Shown: one piece after another, positions 1 through 6,178 of the stretch | Layout of the letters: each line of letters begins with the position of its first letter | Position numbering within the stretch: the stretch's first letter is position 1 | NCBI GenBank assembly: GCA_041581335.1 | Contig: JBFIDG010000094.1 | Location: 1 to 8,225, forward strand | DNA: 8,225 bases | Direction of reading: 5' to 3' | Origin: JBFGSX01 sp041581335 | Lineage (GTDB): Archaea > Thermoplasmatota > E2 > JACPAO01 > JAHFTW01 | The notes under the pieces: generated by a model | What the model was told of the DNA's origin: nothing | The model's input: only the letters and a program-made list of their open reading frames with translations | The model's database searches: none | Made by a program: the position numbers and the translations under genes

Positions 1-130
1 TCTATTATTCTCGTGTTTGGCGTCGCAGCGGGCCTGGGTTGCGCTCCCCACTGCCTTGCAAAGGGGCGTTCTAAGGTTGAGCCATTCGCCATACGCGGCG
101 CGGCGGGCCTGCGGCCGTGTCGACAGAAGT
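1..130. other. Left-edge sequence, no recognisable gene
   Basis: No gene is recognised here. Two + strand frames stay open from the window edge. One ends at a TGA at 136-138 and reads as a short, partly hydrophobic, Cys-containing stretch that could be the tail of an upstream gene. The other runs into the secreted-protein gene at 161. Neither resembles a known family. No tRNA-like T-loop or clear terminator was seen. Confidence 0.3.
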
Positions 131-140
131 GTAATTTATG
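131..140 (+). promoter_or_regulatory. TATA-like promoter element for the first secreted-protein gene
   Basis: The AT-rich run GTAATTTATG stands out in a GC-rich background. Its centre lies about 25 nt before the ATG at 161. Archaeal TATA boxes sit about 26 nt before the transcription start, so the transcript would begin at or next to the start codon (leaderless or nearly so). No Shine-Dalgarno is visible before 161, which fits. The B-recognition element is not obvious. Confidence 0.45.
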
Positions 141-160
141 ATGCCTATGTCGCTTGGCGA

Positions 161-835
161 ATGACTCGTCTTGGGAGGCTCGCCGTCCTGGGCTGTGCCG
201 CACTCATCATCAGCTCCATCCCCACCGTCCTTGCGGGCGTCGTCCCTTTCTCGCTACACGATGCCCCGGGCCCCGACGGTGCTGACCACGCCTTGGCGAT
301 CAACGGCGTCAGCAGCGGTTCCGTCGTCGTCCCCGGCGCCGACATCTTCACGGGCTCGGGGTCACTGCTTTTCGCGTCGGGCGACCCCGCCGCCGTTCCC
401 ATCTCGTTCCCGGCTGGCGCCTGGACGCTGGCATGGGAGGACGTGGGCACGCTACCAGGCTCCGATCCCCACTGTCCGGATGCGGCGACCCACGAGGGCC
501 TATGGGTCTCCATCGGCGTCTGGGACGGCCAGACCTTCACCCGCCGATCTGCCGAGACCGACGTCGCCGACGATGGCATCGGGCCCCTCGATGCGTTCTG
601 CGAAGGTTCCTACTCGATCGACGGTGAGGCATTCTCCATCCAAGTCGGGGACCGGCTCGCCCTCCAGATCCGGAATCCTGCCGTCGGTGCGCCGATCCAG
701 ATCGACCTCACCAGCGCCACCCTTGACACGGTGGACCACAGCCCCGGCTACCCCACGCCCAGCATCGGGACCCTCTCCCTGCTCTCGGCAGGCGGGCTGA
801 TGGTGGCCGCCGTCGTCCGCCTCCGGAGGGCGTGA
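161..835 (+). CDS. Secreted beta-rich protein with C-terminal anchor or sorting-like tail
   Basis: Hypothetical exported protein of 224 aa; family not recognised. ATG 161 was chosen because it places a classic signal peptide at the N-terminus: basic residues at 3 and 6, a hydrophobic core at about 7-20 and a VLA cleavage-like site at 23-25. A TATA-like element sits at the right distance upstream. The frame is open further upstream (a TTG at 17), but that would bury the signal peptide. The mature part is rich in Gly, Ser, Asp and alternating hydrophobics, suggesting a beta-sandwich, and has two cysteines. The last 27 residues (198-224) begin with Pro-Thr-Pro, continue as a hydrophobic helix and end in RLRRA. 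This tripartite pattern resembles PEP/PEF-CTERM-like sorting signals or a simple tail anchor. It lies 1 nt before, and is probably cotranscribed with, the next secreted-protein gene. Confidence 0.7.
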   Translation: MTRLGRLAVLGCAALIISSIPTVLAGVVPFSLHDAPGPDGADHALAINGVSSGSVVVPGADIFTGSGSLLFASGDPAAVPISFPAGAWTLAWEDVGTLPGSDPHCPDAATHEGLWVSIGVWDGQTFTRRSAETDVADDGIGPLDAFCEGSYSIDGEAFSIQVGDRLALQIRNPAVGAPIQIDLTSATLDTVDHSPGYPTPSIGTLSLLSAGGLMVAAVVRLRRA

Positions 836-836
836 C

Positions 837-2408
837 ATGGGACGCCTTGGCGCGGCTCCGGCTCGCGTGGGCGGCTTGCTCGTCGTGCTCCTGCTTGCGT
901 CGCCGTTCGGCGTCGGCACCAGCGCGGCGCAGGTGCCCGTTCCGGAGCTCAACACACCGTACTACGTCATGACCAACATGGGCTGGGAATCGAATGAAGC
1001 GGGCCAAGGGCAGGCACTGCACACCCAGACCACGACCGCCGGTTCGAAGATCAACTTCTACCCTCAAGACGACGATCTGCAGATCGACGATCTCGAAGCC
1101 CTCTCCTACGACCGCTTGATCGCAAGCGGCATGTGTGGCGGCGGCTCCCCTCGTGTGACGATCAACCTCCGCGGCGACGCGGCTGAATTCGCAGGCAGCG
1201 GGCTGAACGTCGATGTAGGGGAGAATGGCGGCGGGGATTGCCCCTTGGGTGTCTGGGTCTCGGATGACCTGATGGCTGCCAATTGGGCCACGCAACAGCT
1301 CGGGGGCGCGGCGATCGATAGCCGCGAAAACGCCCACGCGCTGGCCCGCGCCATGGACTCGGAGTACCGGATCTTCCGCGTCGACATCCACTGGGACTCA
1401 CCCCCGTACGGCGACCTGTGGGTCGATCGCTTCGTGGTCCATGACCGGGTCCTGCGCGAGCCGACGGATTGCGCGGGCACCGCGGCCCATTGCCAGGCAG
1501 CTCCGGCGTCGCTCGCCACTGACGGGCCGACCCTCGACGGGCAGAGGGGCGAACGTGAGCAGTACGAACTCGTTGACGTCAACAATGGCTGGGCCGTCTA
1601 TGCCGCCTGCGCCGACTCGGGCGTCTGGTTCTTCCTGGAGTCCGACACGCACGAATTCTACAACGGCAACGTCATGTTCTGGTCCGAGACGGGGCGGCGC
1701 AACACGTACCTAGGCAACCCCGTCACGGGGACGGATCGCCTCGGTGAACGGCCCGTCGGCGAAGCCGCGGGCAGCAATGGCAACAAGAATTGGGAGGTCC
1801 GTATCGACAGCGACTGGGCCGGGAACTATCCTTGGGCCTACAGCATCGGATCGTCGTCCTTCATGCACACGAACAGCTATGGCAATGGTCCCAGTGAGGG
1901 CGACGCGTACCCTGCCTTCACCAATCCCTGCGCCCCGTCCGACCTCCCGTGCGACCTCGGTGGCCTGGCGTGCAAGCCGGCACCTGCGGTCCGCGATGTG
2001 CATGCAGGCGGTGTGTTCTACCAGGCCATGGACGCCGTGGGTAGGCAAGAGTTCCATTACCGGTTTATCGTTCCTGAAGGCAAGAATGCGATCGGCATCT
2101 ACACGAAGGAGAAATGCGGGCAGCGGGTCGAAGGCCTATGCCAGGCTGAAGTCGAGCTCTTCATGCGCGTCGATGGCGTGCCCCGGGGCGATCAGACGGA
2201 TGATTGCCACGTCGGAGGCGACTTCCCGGGTGGCCACGACCCCTCCGCCGGTGAGGATGTGGGTGCCGGGGGCATCCATTGCGTGAGTGACGGTCTCGTG
2301 GCCGGCCAGGAGGTGCGTTTCATGCTTCGTCTGACCGGAGTCGGCTCCTTGCTCGCACCGGGCGACGTGACGAAAGCATTGGTCTACCCTGCGGCGGCCA
2401 CTCTGTGA
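837..2408 (+). CDS. Large secreted cysteine-rich protein, function unknown
   Basis: Hypothetical exported protein of 523 aa; family not recognised. The start is well supported: ATG 837 follows the previous stop by 1 nt, with GGAGG at 825-829 as a well-spaced Shine-Dalgarno, so translation is probably coupled. The N-terminus is a signal peptide: Arg at 3 and 10, a Leu/Val-rich core at about 11-22, and probable cleavage after the Ala-Ala at 30-31. The mature protein is acidic and rich in Gly, Asp, Trp and Tyr, with 12 cysteines, including a cluster of three in the segment NPCAPSDLPCDLGGLAC, consistent with disulfide-stabilised extracellular domains. No C-terminal membrane anchor is visible, so it is probably released or held by a partner such as the tail-bearing product upstream. 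The C-terminal third looks like a beta-sandwich. No catalytic motif was identified. Confidence 0.75.
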   Translation: MGRLGAAPARVGGLLVVLLLASPFGVGTSAAQVPVPELNTPYYVMTNMGWESNEAGQGQALHTQTTTAGSKINFYPQDDDLQIDDLEALSYDRLIASGMCGGGSPRVTINLRGDAAEFAGSGLNVDVGENGGGDCPLGVWVSDDLMAANWATQQLGGAAIDSRENAHALARAMDSEYRIFRVDIHWDSPPYGDLWVDRFVVHDRVLREPTDCAGTAAHCQAAPASLATDGPTLDGQRGEREQYELVDVNNGWAVYAACADSGVWFFLESDTHEFYNGNVMFWSETGRRNTYLGNPVTGTDRLGERPVGEAAGSNGNKNWEVRIDSDWAGNYPWAYSIGSSSFMHTNSYGNGPSEGDAYPAFTNPCAPSDLPCDLGGLACKPAPAVRDVHAGGVFYQAMDAVGRQEFHYRFIVPEGKNAIGIYTKEKCGQRVEGLCQAEVELFMRVDGVPRGDQTDDCHVGGDFPGGHDPSAGEDVGAGGIHCVSDGLVAGQEVRFMLRLTGVGSLLAPGDVTKALVYPAAATL

Positions 2409-2420
2409 TGGGCCCTGCGA

Positions 2421-2437
2421 GGCGGCCCCCTGCCGCC
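2421..2437 (+). terminator. GC-rich hairpin after the secreted-protein operon
   Basis: GGCGGC and GCCGCC form a perfect 6-bp stem around a 5-nt loop, 12 nt after the stop of the 523-aa gene. A short CTTTTA run follows at 2465-2470 but also belongs to the putative EF-2 TATA element. Archaeal termination relies mainly on T-runs, so this may be only a weak terminator or a 3'-end stabilising structure. Confidence 0.3.
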
Positions 2438-2463
2438 GGCGCTACCAGGGGTCGCGCCATCAC

Positions 2464-2472
2464 CCTTTTATG
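2464..2472 (+). promoter_or_regulatory. TATA-like element upstream of EF-2
   Basis: CCTTTTATG is the only AT-rich element of TATA type in the 102-nt gap before EF-2. It lies about 40 nt upstream of the ATG at 2511, predicting a transcript start near 2494 and a short leader that would include the Shine-Dalgarno at 2501-2505. A second AT-rich spot (CAATATCC, about 2488-2495) is too close to the ATG to serve a transcript that keeps the Shine-Dalgarno. Confidence 0.45.
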
Positions 2473-2500
2473 GCGCCTCAACTGGGCAATATCCATCGGT

Positions 2501-2505
2501 AGGTG
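2501..2505 (+). promoter_or_regulatory. Shine-Dalgarno of EF-2
   Basis: AGGTG matches the archaeal anti-Shine-Dalgarno complement (GGTGA type) and lies 5 nt before ATG 2511. It confirms the EF-2 start. Confidence 0.7.
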
Positions 2506-2510
2506 CTCCC

Positions 2511-4712
2511 ATGGGACGTAAGGAAGACAACATCAAACTCGCCACCACGATTATGCACAATCTGGACGGCATCCGCAACATCGCCATTGCCGCTCACATC
2601 GACCACGGCAAGACGACCTTCTCGGACAACCTGCTGGCTGGCGCCGGCATGATGTCGGCGGACCTCGCCGGTCACCAGCGCGCCCTCGACTTCGACGAAG
2701 AAGAGCAGGCCCGCGGCATCACCATCAACTCGGCCTCGGCCTCGATGGTCCACACCTTCAAGGGCAACCCCTACCTGATCAACCTGATCGACACCCCCGG
2801 TCACGTCGACTTCGGTGGCGACGTCACCCGTGCCATGCGCGCCGTCGACGGTTGCATCATCCTGGTCTGCGCTGTCGAAGGCCCCATGCCTCAGACCGAG
2901 ACCGTCGTGCGCCAGGCCCTTCGTGAGAAGGTCCAGCCGACGCTCTTCATCAACAAGGTCGACCGCCTCATCAACGAGCTCAAGGTCACCCCCGAAGAGA
3001 TGCAGCAGCGCTTCGTCAAGCACATCAACAAGGTCAACCAGTTGATCAACGCCAACCTGCCCGCCGAGTTCAAGGGCAAGTGGGGCGTCCGCATCGAGGA
3101 CGGCACCGTCATGTTCGGCAGTGCCTACCACAACTGGGGCATGTCCGTCCCTTACATGAAGGAGTCCGGCATCACCTTCAAGCGCATCTTCGAACTGTGC
3201 AACGCCCAGAACGAGAAGCAGCTGGCCAAGGAATGCCCCATCGCCGATGTCGTGCTCGACACTGTGGTCCGGTCGCTCCCGTCCCCCAAGAAGGCACAGG
3301 ACTACCGTATCCGCCACATCTGGCACGGCGACCACGACTCCACCATGGGCAAGGCCATGTGCAGCGCCGACGCCAAGGCTCCGGCCACCTTCATGGTCAC
3401 CAAGATCATGATCGACCCGCACGCCGGTGAGATCGCTGTCGGCCGCTTGTTCAGCGGCACCCTGACCCGCGGTGACGAACTGCACATCGCCGGCACGAAG
3501 ACCAAGAACCGCGTCCAGCAGGTCGGCATGATGGTCGGCGCCGACCGTGTCTCCGTCGACAAGATCAGCGCTGGCAACATCGCCGCCGTCACCGGTCTGC
3601 GCGACGCCATGGCCGGTATGACCCTGACGGGCGACCCGGAGATGGACCCCTTCGAGCGCATCATCCACGTCAGCGACCCCGTCGTGACCGTCGCTGTCGA
3701 AGCCAAGCACATGAAGGACCTGCCCAAGCTGGTCGACACCCTGCGCTCCGTCGCCAAGGGTGACCCCAGCCTGCACCTCTCCATCAACCAGGAGACCGGC
3801 GAGAACCTCATGTCCGGCATGGGTGAACTCCACTTGGAGATCATTCAGCACCGCATCGAGCGCGACTACAAGCTGGAGATCATCTGCTCCACGCCCATCG
3901 TCGTGTACCGCGAATGCGTCCAGAACGCTTCGCCGTCTGCGTTCGAAGGCAAGTCGCCCAACCGCCACAACCGCTTCTACCTGACCGCCGAGCCCCTTCC
4001 GGAGAACATCGTCAAGGGTCTTCACGACAACATCATCCCGAGCGATGCCAAGAAGCATCAGAAGGAAGTCGAGACGATCATGTACAACGAGTACGGCTGG
4101 GACAAGGACGTCGCCAAGAAGGTCCGCGGCATCGAAGGCACCAACATGCTCGTCGACGCCACCAAGGGTATCCAGTACCTCCACGAGACCATGGAACTGA
4201 TCCTGGAAGGTTGGAAGGAAGTCCTGAAGGCCGGTCCCCTCGCGGGCGAGCCGGTCCAGGGTGTCCTGTTCAAGCTCCACGACGCCAAGCTCCACGAGGA
4301 CGCGGTCCACCGCGGTCCGGCCCAGGTCATCCCTGCGGTCCGCAACGCGGCCAATGGTGCGATGCTCCTGGCCAAGACGGTCCTCATCGAGCCTATGCAG
4401 AAGGCCGTCGTCACGGTCCCTGACGATGTCATGGGCAGCGCGACGCGCGAGTTCCAGAGCCGCCGCGGTCTGATCCAGGACATGAGCCAAGAAGGCGACT
4501 CCACGACGATCGAGGCCAAGTGCCCGGTCGCTGAGATGTTCGGCTTCGCCGGCGCGATCCGCAGTGCGACGGGTGGCCGCGCCATCTGGAGCACGGAGAA
4601 CCTCGGCTTCGAGATGCTGGACCTCGGTCTGCAGAGCAAGGTCGTCCGCGAGATCCGCGAGCGCAAGGGCATGAAGCCCGAGCCATACGACCCGAGCTAC
4701 TACGCCGAGTAA
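2511..4712 (+). CDS. fusA: Translation elongation factor 2 (aEF-2)
   Basis: Ribosomal translocase: a GTPase that moves tRNA-mRNA through the ribosome after peptide bond formation. The 733-aa length is typical of archaeal EF-2. The G domain motifs are all present: G1 AHIDHGKT (28-35), switch RGITI (68-72), G3 DTPGH (94-98) and G4 NKVD (148-151). SGMGELHLEI lies around 435-443. Domain IV carries LHEDAVHRGPAQ, whose His600 aligns with the diphthamide-modified histidine of archaeal and eukaryotic EF-2 and would be the diphtheria toxin target. The start is fixed by AGGTG 5 nt upstream of the ATG and by the usual archaeal N-terminus. Third positions are overwhelmingly C or G, as expected for a highly expressed gene. 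It appears monocistronic, with its own TATA element and a pyrimidine terminator about 250 nt after the stop. The last 11 codons (PEPYDPSYYAE) are repeated downstream in the 3' region. Confidence 0.98.
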   Translation: MGRKEDNIKLATTIMHNLDGIRNIAIAAHIDHGKTTFSDNLLAGAGMMSADLAGHQRALDFDEEEQARGITINSASASMVHTFKGNPYLINLIDTPGHVDFGGDVTRAMRAVDGCIILVCAVEGPMPQTETVVRQALREKVQPTLFINKVDRLINELKVTPEEMQQRFVKHINKVNQLINANLPAEFKGKWGVRIEDGTVMFGSAYHNWGMSVPYMKESGITFKRIFELCNAQNEKQLAKECPIADVVLDTVVRSLPSPKKAQDYRIRHIWHGDHDSTMGKAMCSADAKAPATFMVTKIMIDPHAGEIAVGRLFSGTLTRGDELHIAGTKTKNRVQQVGMMVGADRVSVDKISAGNIAAVTGLRDAMAGMTLTGDPEMDPFERIIHVSDPVVTVAVEAKHMKDLPKLVDTLRSVAKGDPSLHLSINQETGENLMSGMGELHLEIIQHRIERDYKLEIICSTPIVVYRECVQNASPSAFEGKSPNRHNRFYLTAEPLPENIVKGLHDNIIPSDAKKHQKEVETIMYNEYGWDKDVAKKVRGIEGTNMLVDATKGIQYLHETMELILEGWKEVLKAGPLAGEPVQGVLFKLHDAKLHEDAVHRGPAQVIPAVRNAANGAMLLAKTVLIEPMQKAVVTVPDDVMGSATREFQSRRGLIQDMSQEGDSTTIEAKCPVAEMFGFAGAIRSATGGRAIWSTENLGFEMLDLGLQSKVVREIRERKGMKPEPYDPSYYAE
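4676..4712 (+). repeat. EF-2 tail repeat, copy 1 (end of the gene)
   Basis: Last 37 nt of EF-2, coding PEPYDPSYYAE and the TAA stop. It matches 4773-4809 at 35 of 37 positions. The two differences (CCA/CCC and GCC/GCT) are synonymous third-position changes. Confidence 0.9.
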
Positions 4713-4747
4713 AACGAGGCGTAGGCTGGGGGTGGAGGGCTGGTGGC

Positions 4748-4771
4748 TCCGGTCGTGCTTGCACGGCTGGA
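4748..4771 (+). repeat. Hairpin of repeat unit 1
   Basis: The arms TCCGGTCGTGC and GCACGGCTGGA pair along their length as RNA, with two G-U wobbles. The loop is CUUG closed by G-C, a known stable tetraloop type. It stands directly before tail copy 2. The same design recurs 104 nt downstream with a compensating C-G to G-C swap. Confidence 0.65.
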
Positions 4772-4772
4772 C

Positions 4773-4809
4773 GCCCGAGCCCTACGACCCGAGCTACTAC
4801 GCTGAGTAA
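4773..4809 (+). repeat. EF-2 tail repeat, copy 2
   Basis: Direct repeat of the EF-2 3' end at an offset of 97 nt, 35/37 identical. Read in the +1 frame relative to EF-2 it encodes PEPYDPSYYAE and a TAA stop. Weaker similarity extends a few bases upstream (GGC..TG.A) and past the stop (a GCGA-rich stretch). It lies in the EF-2 3' untranslated region, and EF-2 itself is intact, so this is an added copy. Confidence 0.9.
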
Positions 4810-4848
4810 GCGAAGCGGAGTGGCTCGGAAGCGAGCGCAGCGAGTGTA

Positions 4849-4879
4849 CCCTCCGGTGGTGCCTGCACCACCGGATGGG
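4849..4879 (+). repeat. Hairpin of repeat unit 2
   Basis: The core arms CCGGTGGTGC and GCACCACCGG are perfectly complementary around a central CT. A flanking T-A pair and CCC/GGG (with one bulged T at 4876) extend the stem to about 14 bp. It directly precedes tail copy 3, and its 3' GGG runs into the copy. It shares sequence and position with the hairpin at 4748-4771. Confidence 0.7.
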
Positions 4880-4882
4880 CCC

Positions 4883-4900
4883 AGCTACTACGCTGAATAG
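4883..4900 (+). repeat. EF-2 tail repeat, copy 3 (shortened)
   Basis: AGCTACTACGCTGAATAG matches 4792-4809 at 16 of 18 positions, offset 91 nt. With the preceding CCC it reads PSYYAE and a stop in the +2 frame relative to EF-2. GAG/GAA, TAA/TAG and the Pro codon CCG/CCC are all third-position changes. The PEPYD part is missing, as if deleted internally. Confidence 0.8.
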
Positions 4901-4960
4901 GCGAGGATACGGCACGGTGGCCCGCAAGGGGCTCCGTCGTCGCGACCTTGGCCTGACAGG

Positions 4961-4991
4961 CTTTTCCTTTTCCCTTTCCTTCCTCTCTTTT
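4961..4991 (+). terminator. Pyrimidine-tract terminator of the EF-2 transcript
   Basis: Thirty-one consecutive pyrimidines with four T-runs of 3-4 (TTTT, TTTT, TTT, TTTT) interrupted by C. Archaeal RNA polymerase terminates at T-rich stretches on the coding strand, and this is the strongest one in the window. A short palindrome (GCCTGACAGGC, 4951-4961) immediately precedes it. Use of this site would leave a 3' untranslated region of about 250-280 nt that includes both tail repeats and hairpins. Confidence 0.6.
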
Positions 4992-4993
4992 GT

Positions 4994-5007
4994 GCCGCCT
5001 CGGCGGC
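4994..5007 (+). other. Short GC hairpin
   Basis: GCCGCC and GGCGGC form an inverted repeat separated by two bases (CUCG loop if the innermost pair opens). It lies 2 nt after the pyrimidine tract and may define the processed 3' end of the EF-2 mRNA. Confidence 0.35.
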
Positions 5008-5073
5008 TGATGTCTGGTCCTCTTCGCCTGGCTGGGCAGCCCGGATCTGGGCCGTGCCTAGCCGCTTCAGTCC

Positions 5074-5103
5074 TGAATAACTACCATATTGGTGGCTGAA
5101 TAG
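5074..5103 (+). promoter_or_regulatory. Possible promoter/operator for the glycerophosphotransferase-peptidase genes
   Basis: An AT-richer patch (GAATAACTACCATATTGG) in GC-rich DNA contains a TATA-like CATATT within a small dyad, ACCA-TAT-TGGT. It is about 70 nt before the TTG at 5160, implying a leader of about 45 nt. The match to an archaeal TATA box is mediocre and there is no purine-rich B-recognition element. Confidence 0.25.
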
Positions 5104-5159
5104 AACCCTGCGTAGCCGGTCCACTCCCCTGAAGTACAACCTGCCGACTCGCCGCGCCG

Positions 5160-6158
5160 TTGCGCCACGGCATCCACTTCGCCATGCAGCACGCCCACGA
5201 ACGGGCGCACCTCCTGCCGCTGCAACGGCGCCTCCAGGACGTACGCGCTGGAGACGCTTCCGTGGCCGAGGTCGTCGTGGCCGCTGCGGCCGGGCCGCCG
5301 GTCAAAGGTGCCTGGAACGCGCAGGTGTTCCACGGCCTTGGCGACAAGGGCTACACGCTCAACCCGATCTTCCTCCAAAGAGGCCGGTTCCCGCGCCTGC
5401 GGACCGCGGCCAACATGGTGTTGCGCACCTTCCGCCTGCCTGCGCCGTTCCTGCGACCCCCCGCGCACCCCGGGCGCAGGCCAAGCCGCTACGAGCAGGT
5501 CAATGCCTACGGGCCGCGTTTCCGTGACGCGTTGCAGACCATGCTCAAAGACGCAGAGGTCACTTCGTTCGGCCACGTGGCCTTGAACGAACTCGGTCCC
5601 GTCCGCCACGACCCTGAAGGGCCGGTGCTCTGGCTGCCCACATGGGACAACCGCCGCTACCTCGGCGGGGCCCAGCAGAGCAGCCTCGTGCCCTTCGCCC
5701 ACGAGGTCGCGCTCACCAGCAGACACGTGCCGATCCGGGTCAAATACCATCCATTGACGCTCGTGCACGGCCAAGCGGCAGACGCCAGGGCCGAGCTCGA
5801 GCGCCAACCCGGCATCGAAGTGGTGGCGCCCGACAAGGACCCGTACAGCATGCTGCGGGGCATCCGTGGCGTCCTCACCGACACGTCCTCCCTCGGCTTC
5901 GAGGCATACTGCCTCGGCCTCCCCGTCGCCCTGGCCCGCCCCAGCGACTACCGCTACACCGGCCTGCACCAAGAACTGGCTGTGCGGGTCCCGGTCATGA
6001 GCAGCGGCAAGCCGGACCTGCTCGCCTGGGCCGAGTCCCCGAAAGAACAGGTCGACCAGCGCTGGATCGATGACCTGCTCTTCAGGCCGACCTCGGCGCG
6101 CAACGACGACTTCGCGGCGGACCTCCGCCAGCGGGTCGGACCGAAACGGTCACGATAG
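5160..6158 (+). CDS. CDP-glycerol glycerophosphotransferase-like protein (TagB/TagF family)
   Basis: GT-B-fold transferase resembling PF04464, whose members transfer glycerol-phosphate or ribitol-phosphate from CDP-linked donors to cell-surface acceptors on the inner membrane face. Visible signatures: FHGLGDKGY at 57-65, in the place of the family's WHG motif with its essential His; PTWDN at 160-164; KYHP with His197, the second conserved His; and LTDTSSLGFEAYCLGLPV from about 239, corresponding to the family's TDYSS...LGKPV donor-phosphate region. Length is 332 aa, near the family domain size. TTG 5160 was chosen because residues 4-21 (starting GIHFA) look like the first strand and helix of the N-terminal Rossmann fold; ATG 5184 would remove that strand. 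No Shine-Dalgarno is seen. The prepilin peptidase gene follows after 20 nt, probably in one transcript. Donor and acceptor are unknown; glycerol-phosphate is an inference from the family. Confidence 0.75.
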   Translation: MRHGIHFAMQHAHERAHLLPLQRRLQDVRAGDASVAEVVVAAAAGPPVKGAWNAQVFHGLGDKGYTLNPIFLQRGRFPRLRTAANMVLRTFRLPAPFLRPPAHPGRRPSRYEQVNAYGPRFRDALQTMLKDAEVTSFGHVALNELGPVRHDPEGPVLWLPTWDNRRYLGGAQQSSLVPFAHEVALTSRHVPIRVKYHPLTLVHGQAADARAELERQPGIEVVAPDKDPYSMLRGIRGVLTDTSSLGFEAYCLGLPVALARPSDYRYTGLHQELAVRVPVMSSGKPDLLAWAESPKEQVDQRWIDDLLFRPTSARNDDFAADLRQRVGPKRSR

Positions 6159-6178
6159 CCGGCACCCCATGGCCCGTC

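Larger units (their letters stand above)
4713..5159 (+). other. Non-coding region after EF-2: tail repeats, hairpins, terminator
   Basis: This 447-nt gap holds no convincing ordinary gene. In order it contains: two copies of the EF-2 terminal sequence (4773-4809, 4883-4900); two related hairpins (4748-4771, 4849-4879); a purine-rich GCGAAGCGGAG-like stretch (4810-4845); the pyrimidine tract (4961-4991); a GCCGCC/GGCGGC hairpin (4994-5007); overlapping short inverted repeats of GGCTGGGCAGCC type (about 5029-5056); and an AT-richer patch (5074-5103) that may carry a promoter. The first 280 nt are probably the EF-2 3' untranslated region. Confidence 0.6.

Noticed and set aside
161..200. Lipobox (VLGC) in the first secreted protein
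   Set aside because: The Cys is at residue 12, too early in the hydrophobic core; a VLA cleavage site at 23-25 fits better.
2478..4490. Long open frame (670 codons) on the minus strand opposite EF-2
   Set aside because: It mirrors the strong C/G third-position bias of EF-2. Its translation is Asp/Val/Leu/Gly-rich low-complexity sequence with no recognisable motif, and EF-2 is unambiguous on the + strand.
4810..4845. GCGAAGCGGAG / GCGAGCGCAGCGAG short repeats
   Set aside because: Simple purine-rich similarity common in GC-rich genomes; no regular period or partner elsewhere in the window.
4713..4900. CRISPR-like array
   Set aside because: There are only two extra repeats of unequal length and spacing (97 and 91 nt), clearly derived from EF-2, with no cas genes and no uniform spacers.
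5006..5076. Possible C/D box guide RNA (TGATG near 5009, CTGA near 5072)
   Set aside because: The C box matches only partly, no convincing D' and C' boxes lie between, and the spacing does not fit archaeal guide RNAs.
4875..5099. Open frame of 74 codons starting within tail copy 3
   Set aside because: It crosses the terminator tract and reads as unstructured Ser/Phe/Leu sequence from the pyrimidine run. There is no Shine-Dalgarno.
5067..5972. Minus-strand open frame of about 300 codons opposite the glycerophosphotransferase-like gene
   Set aside because: It is a codon-bias shadow; the + strand frame carries the family motifs in the expected order.
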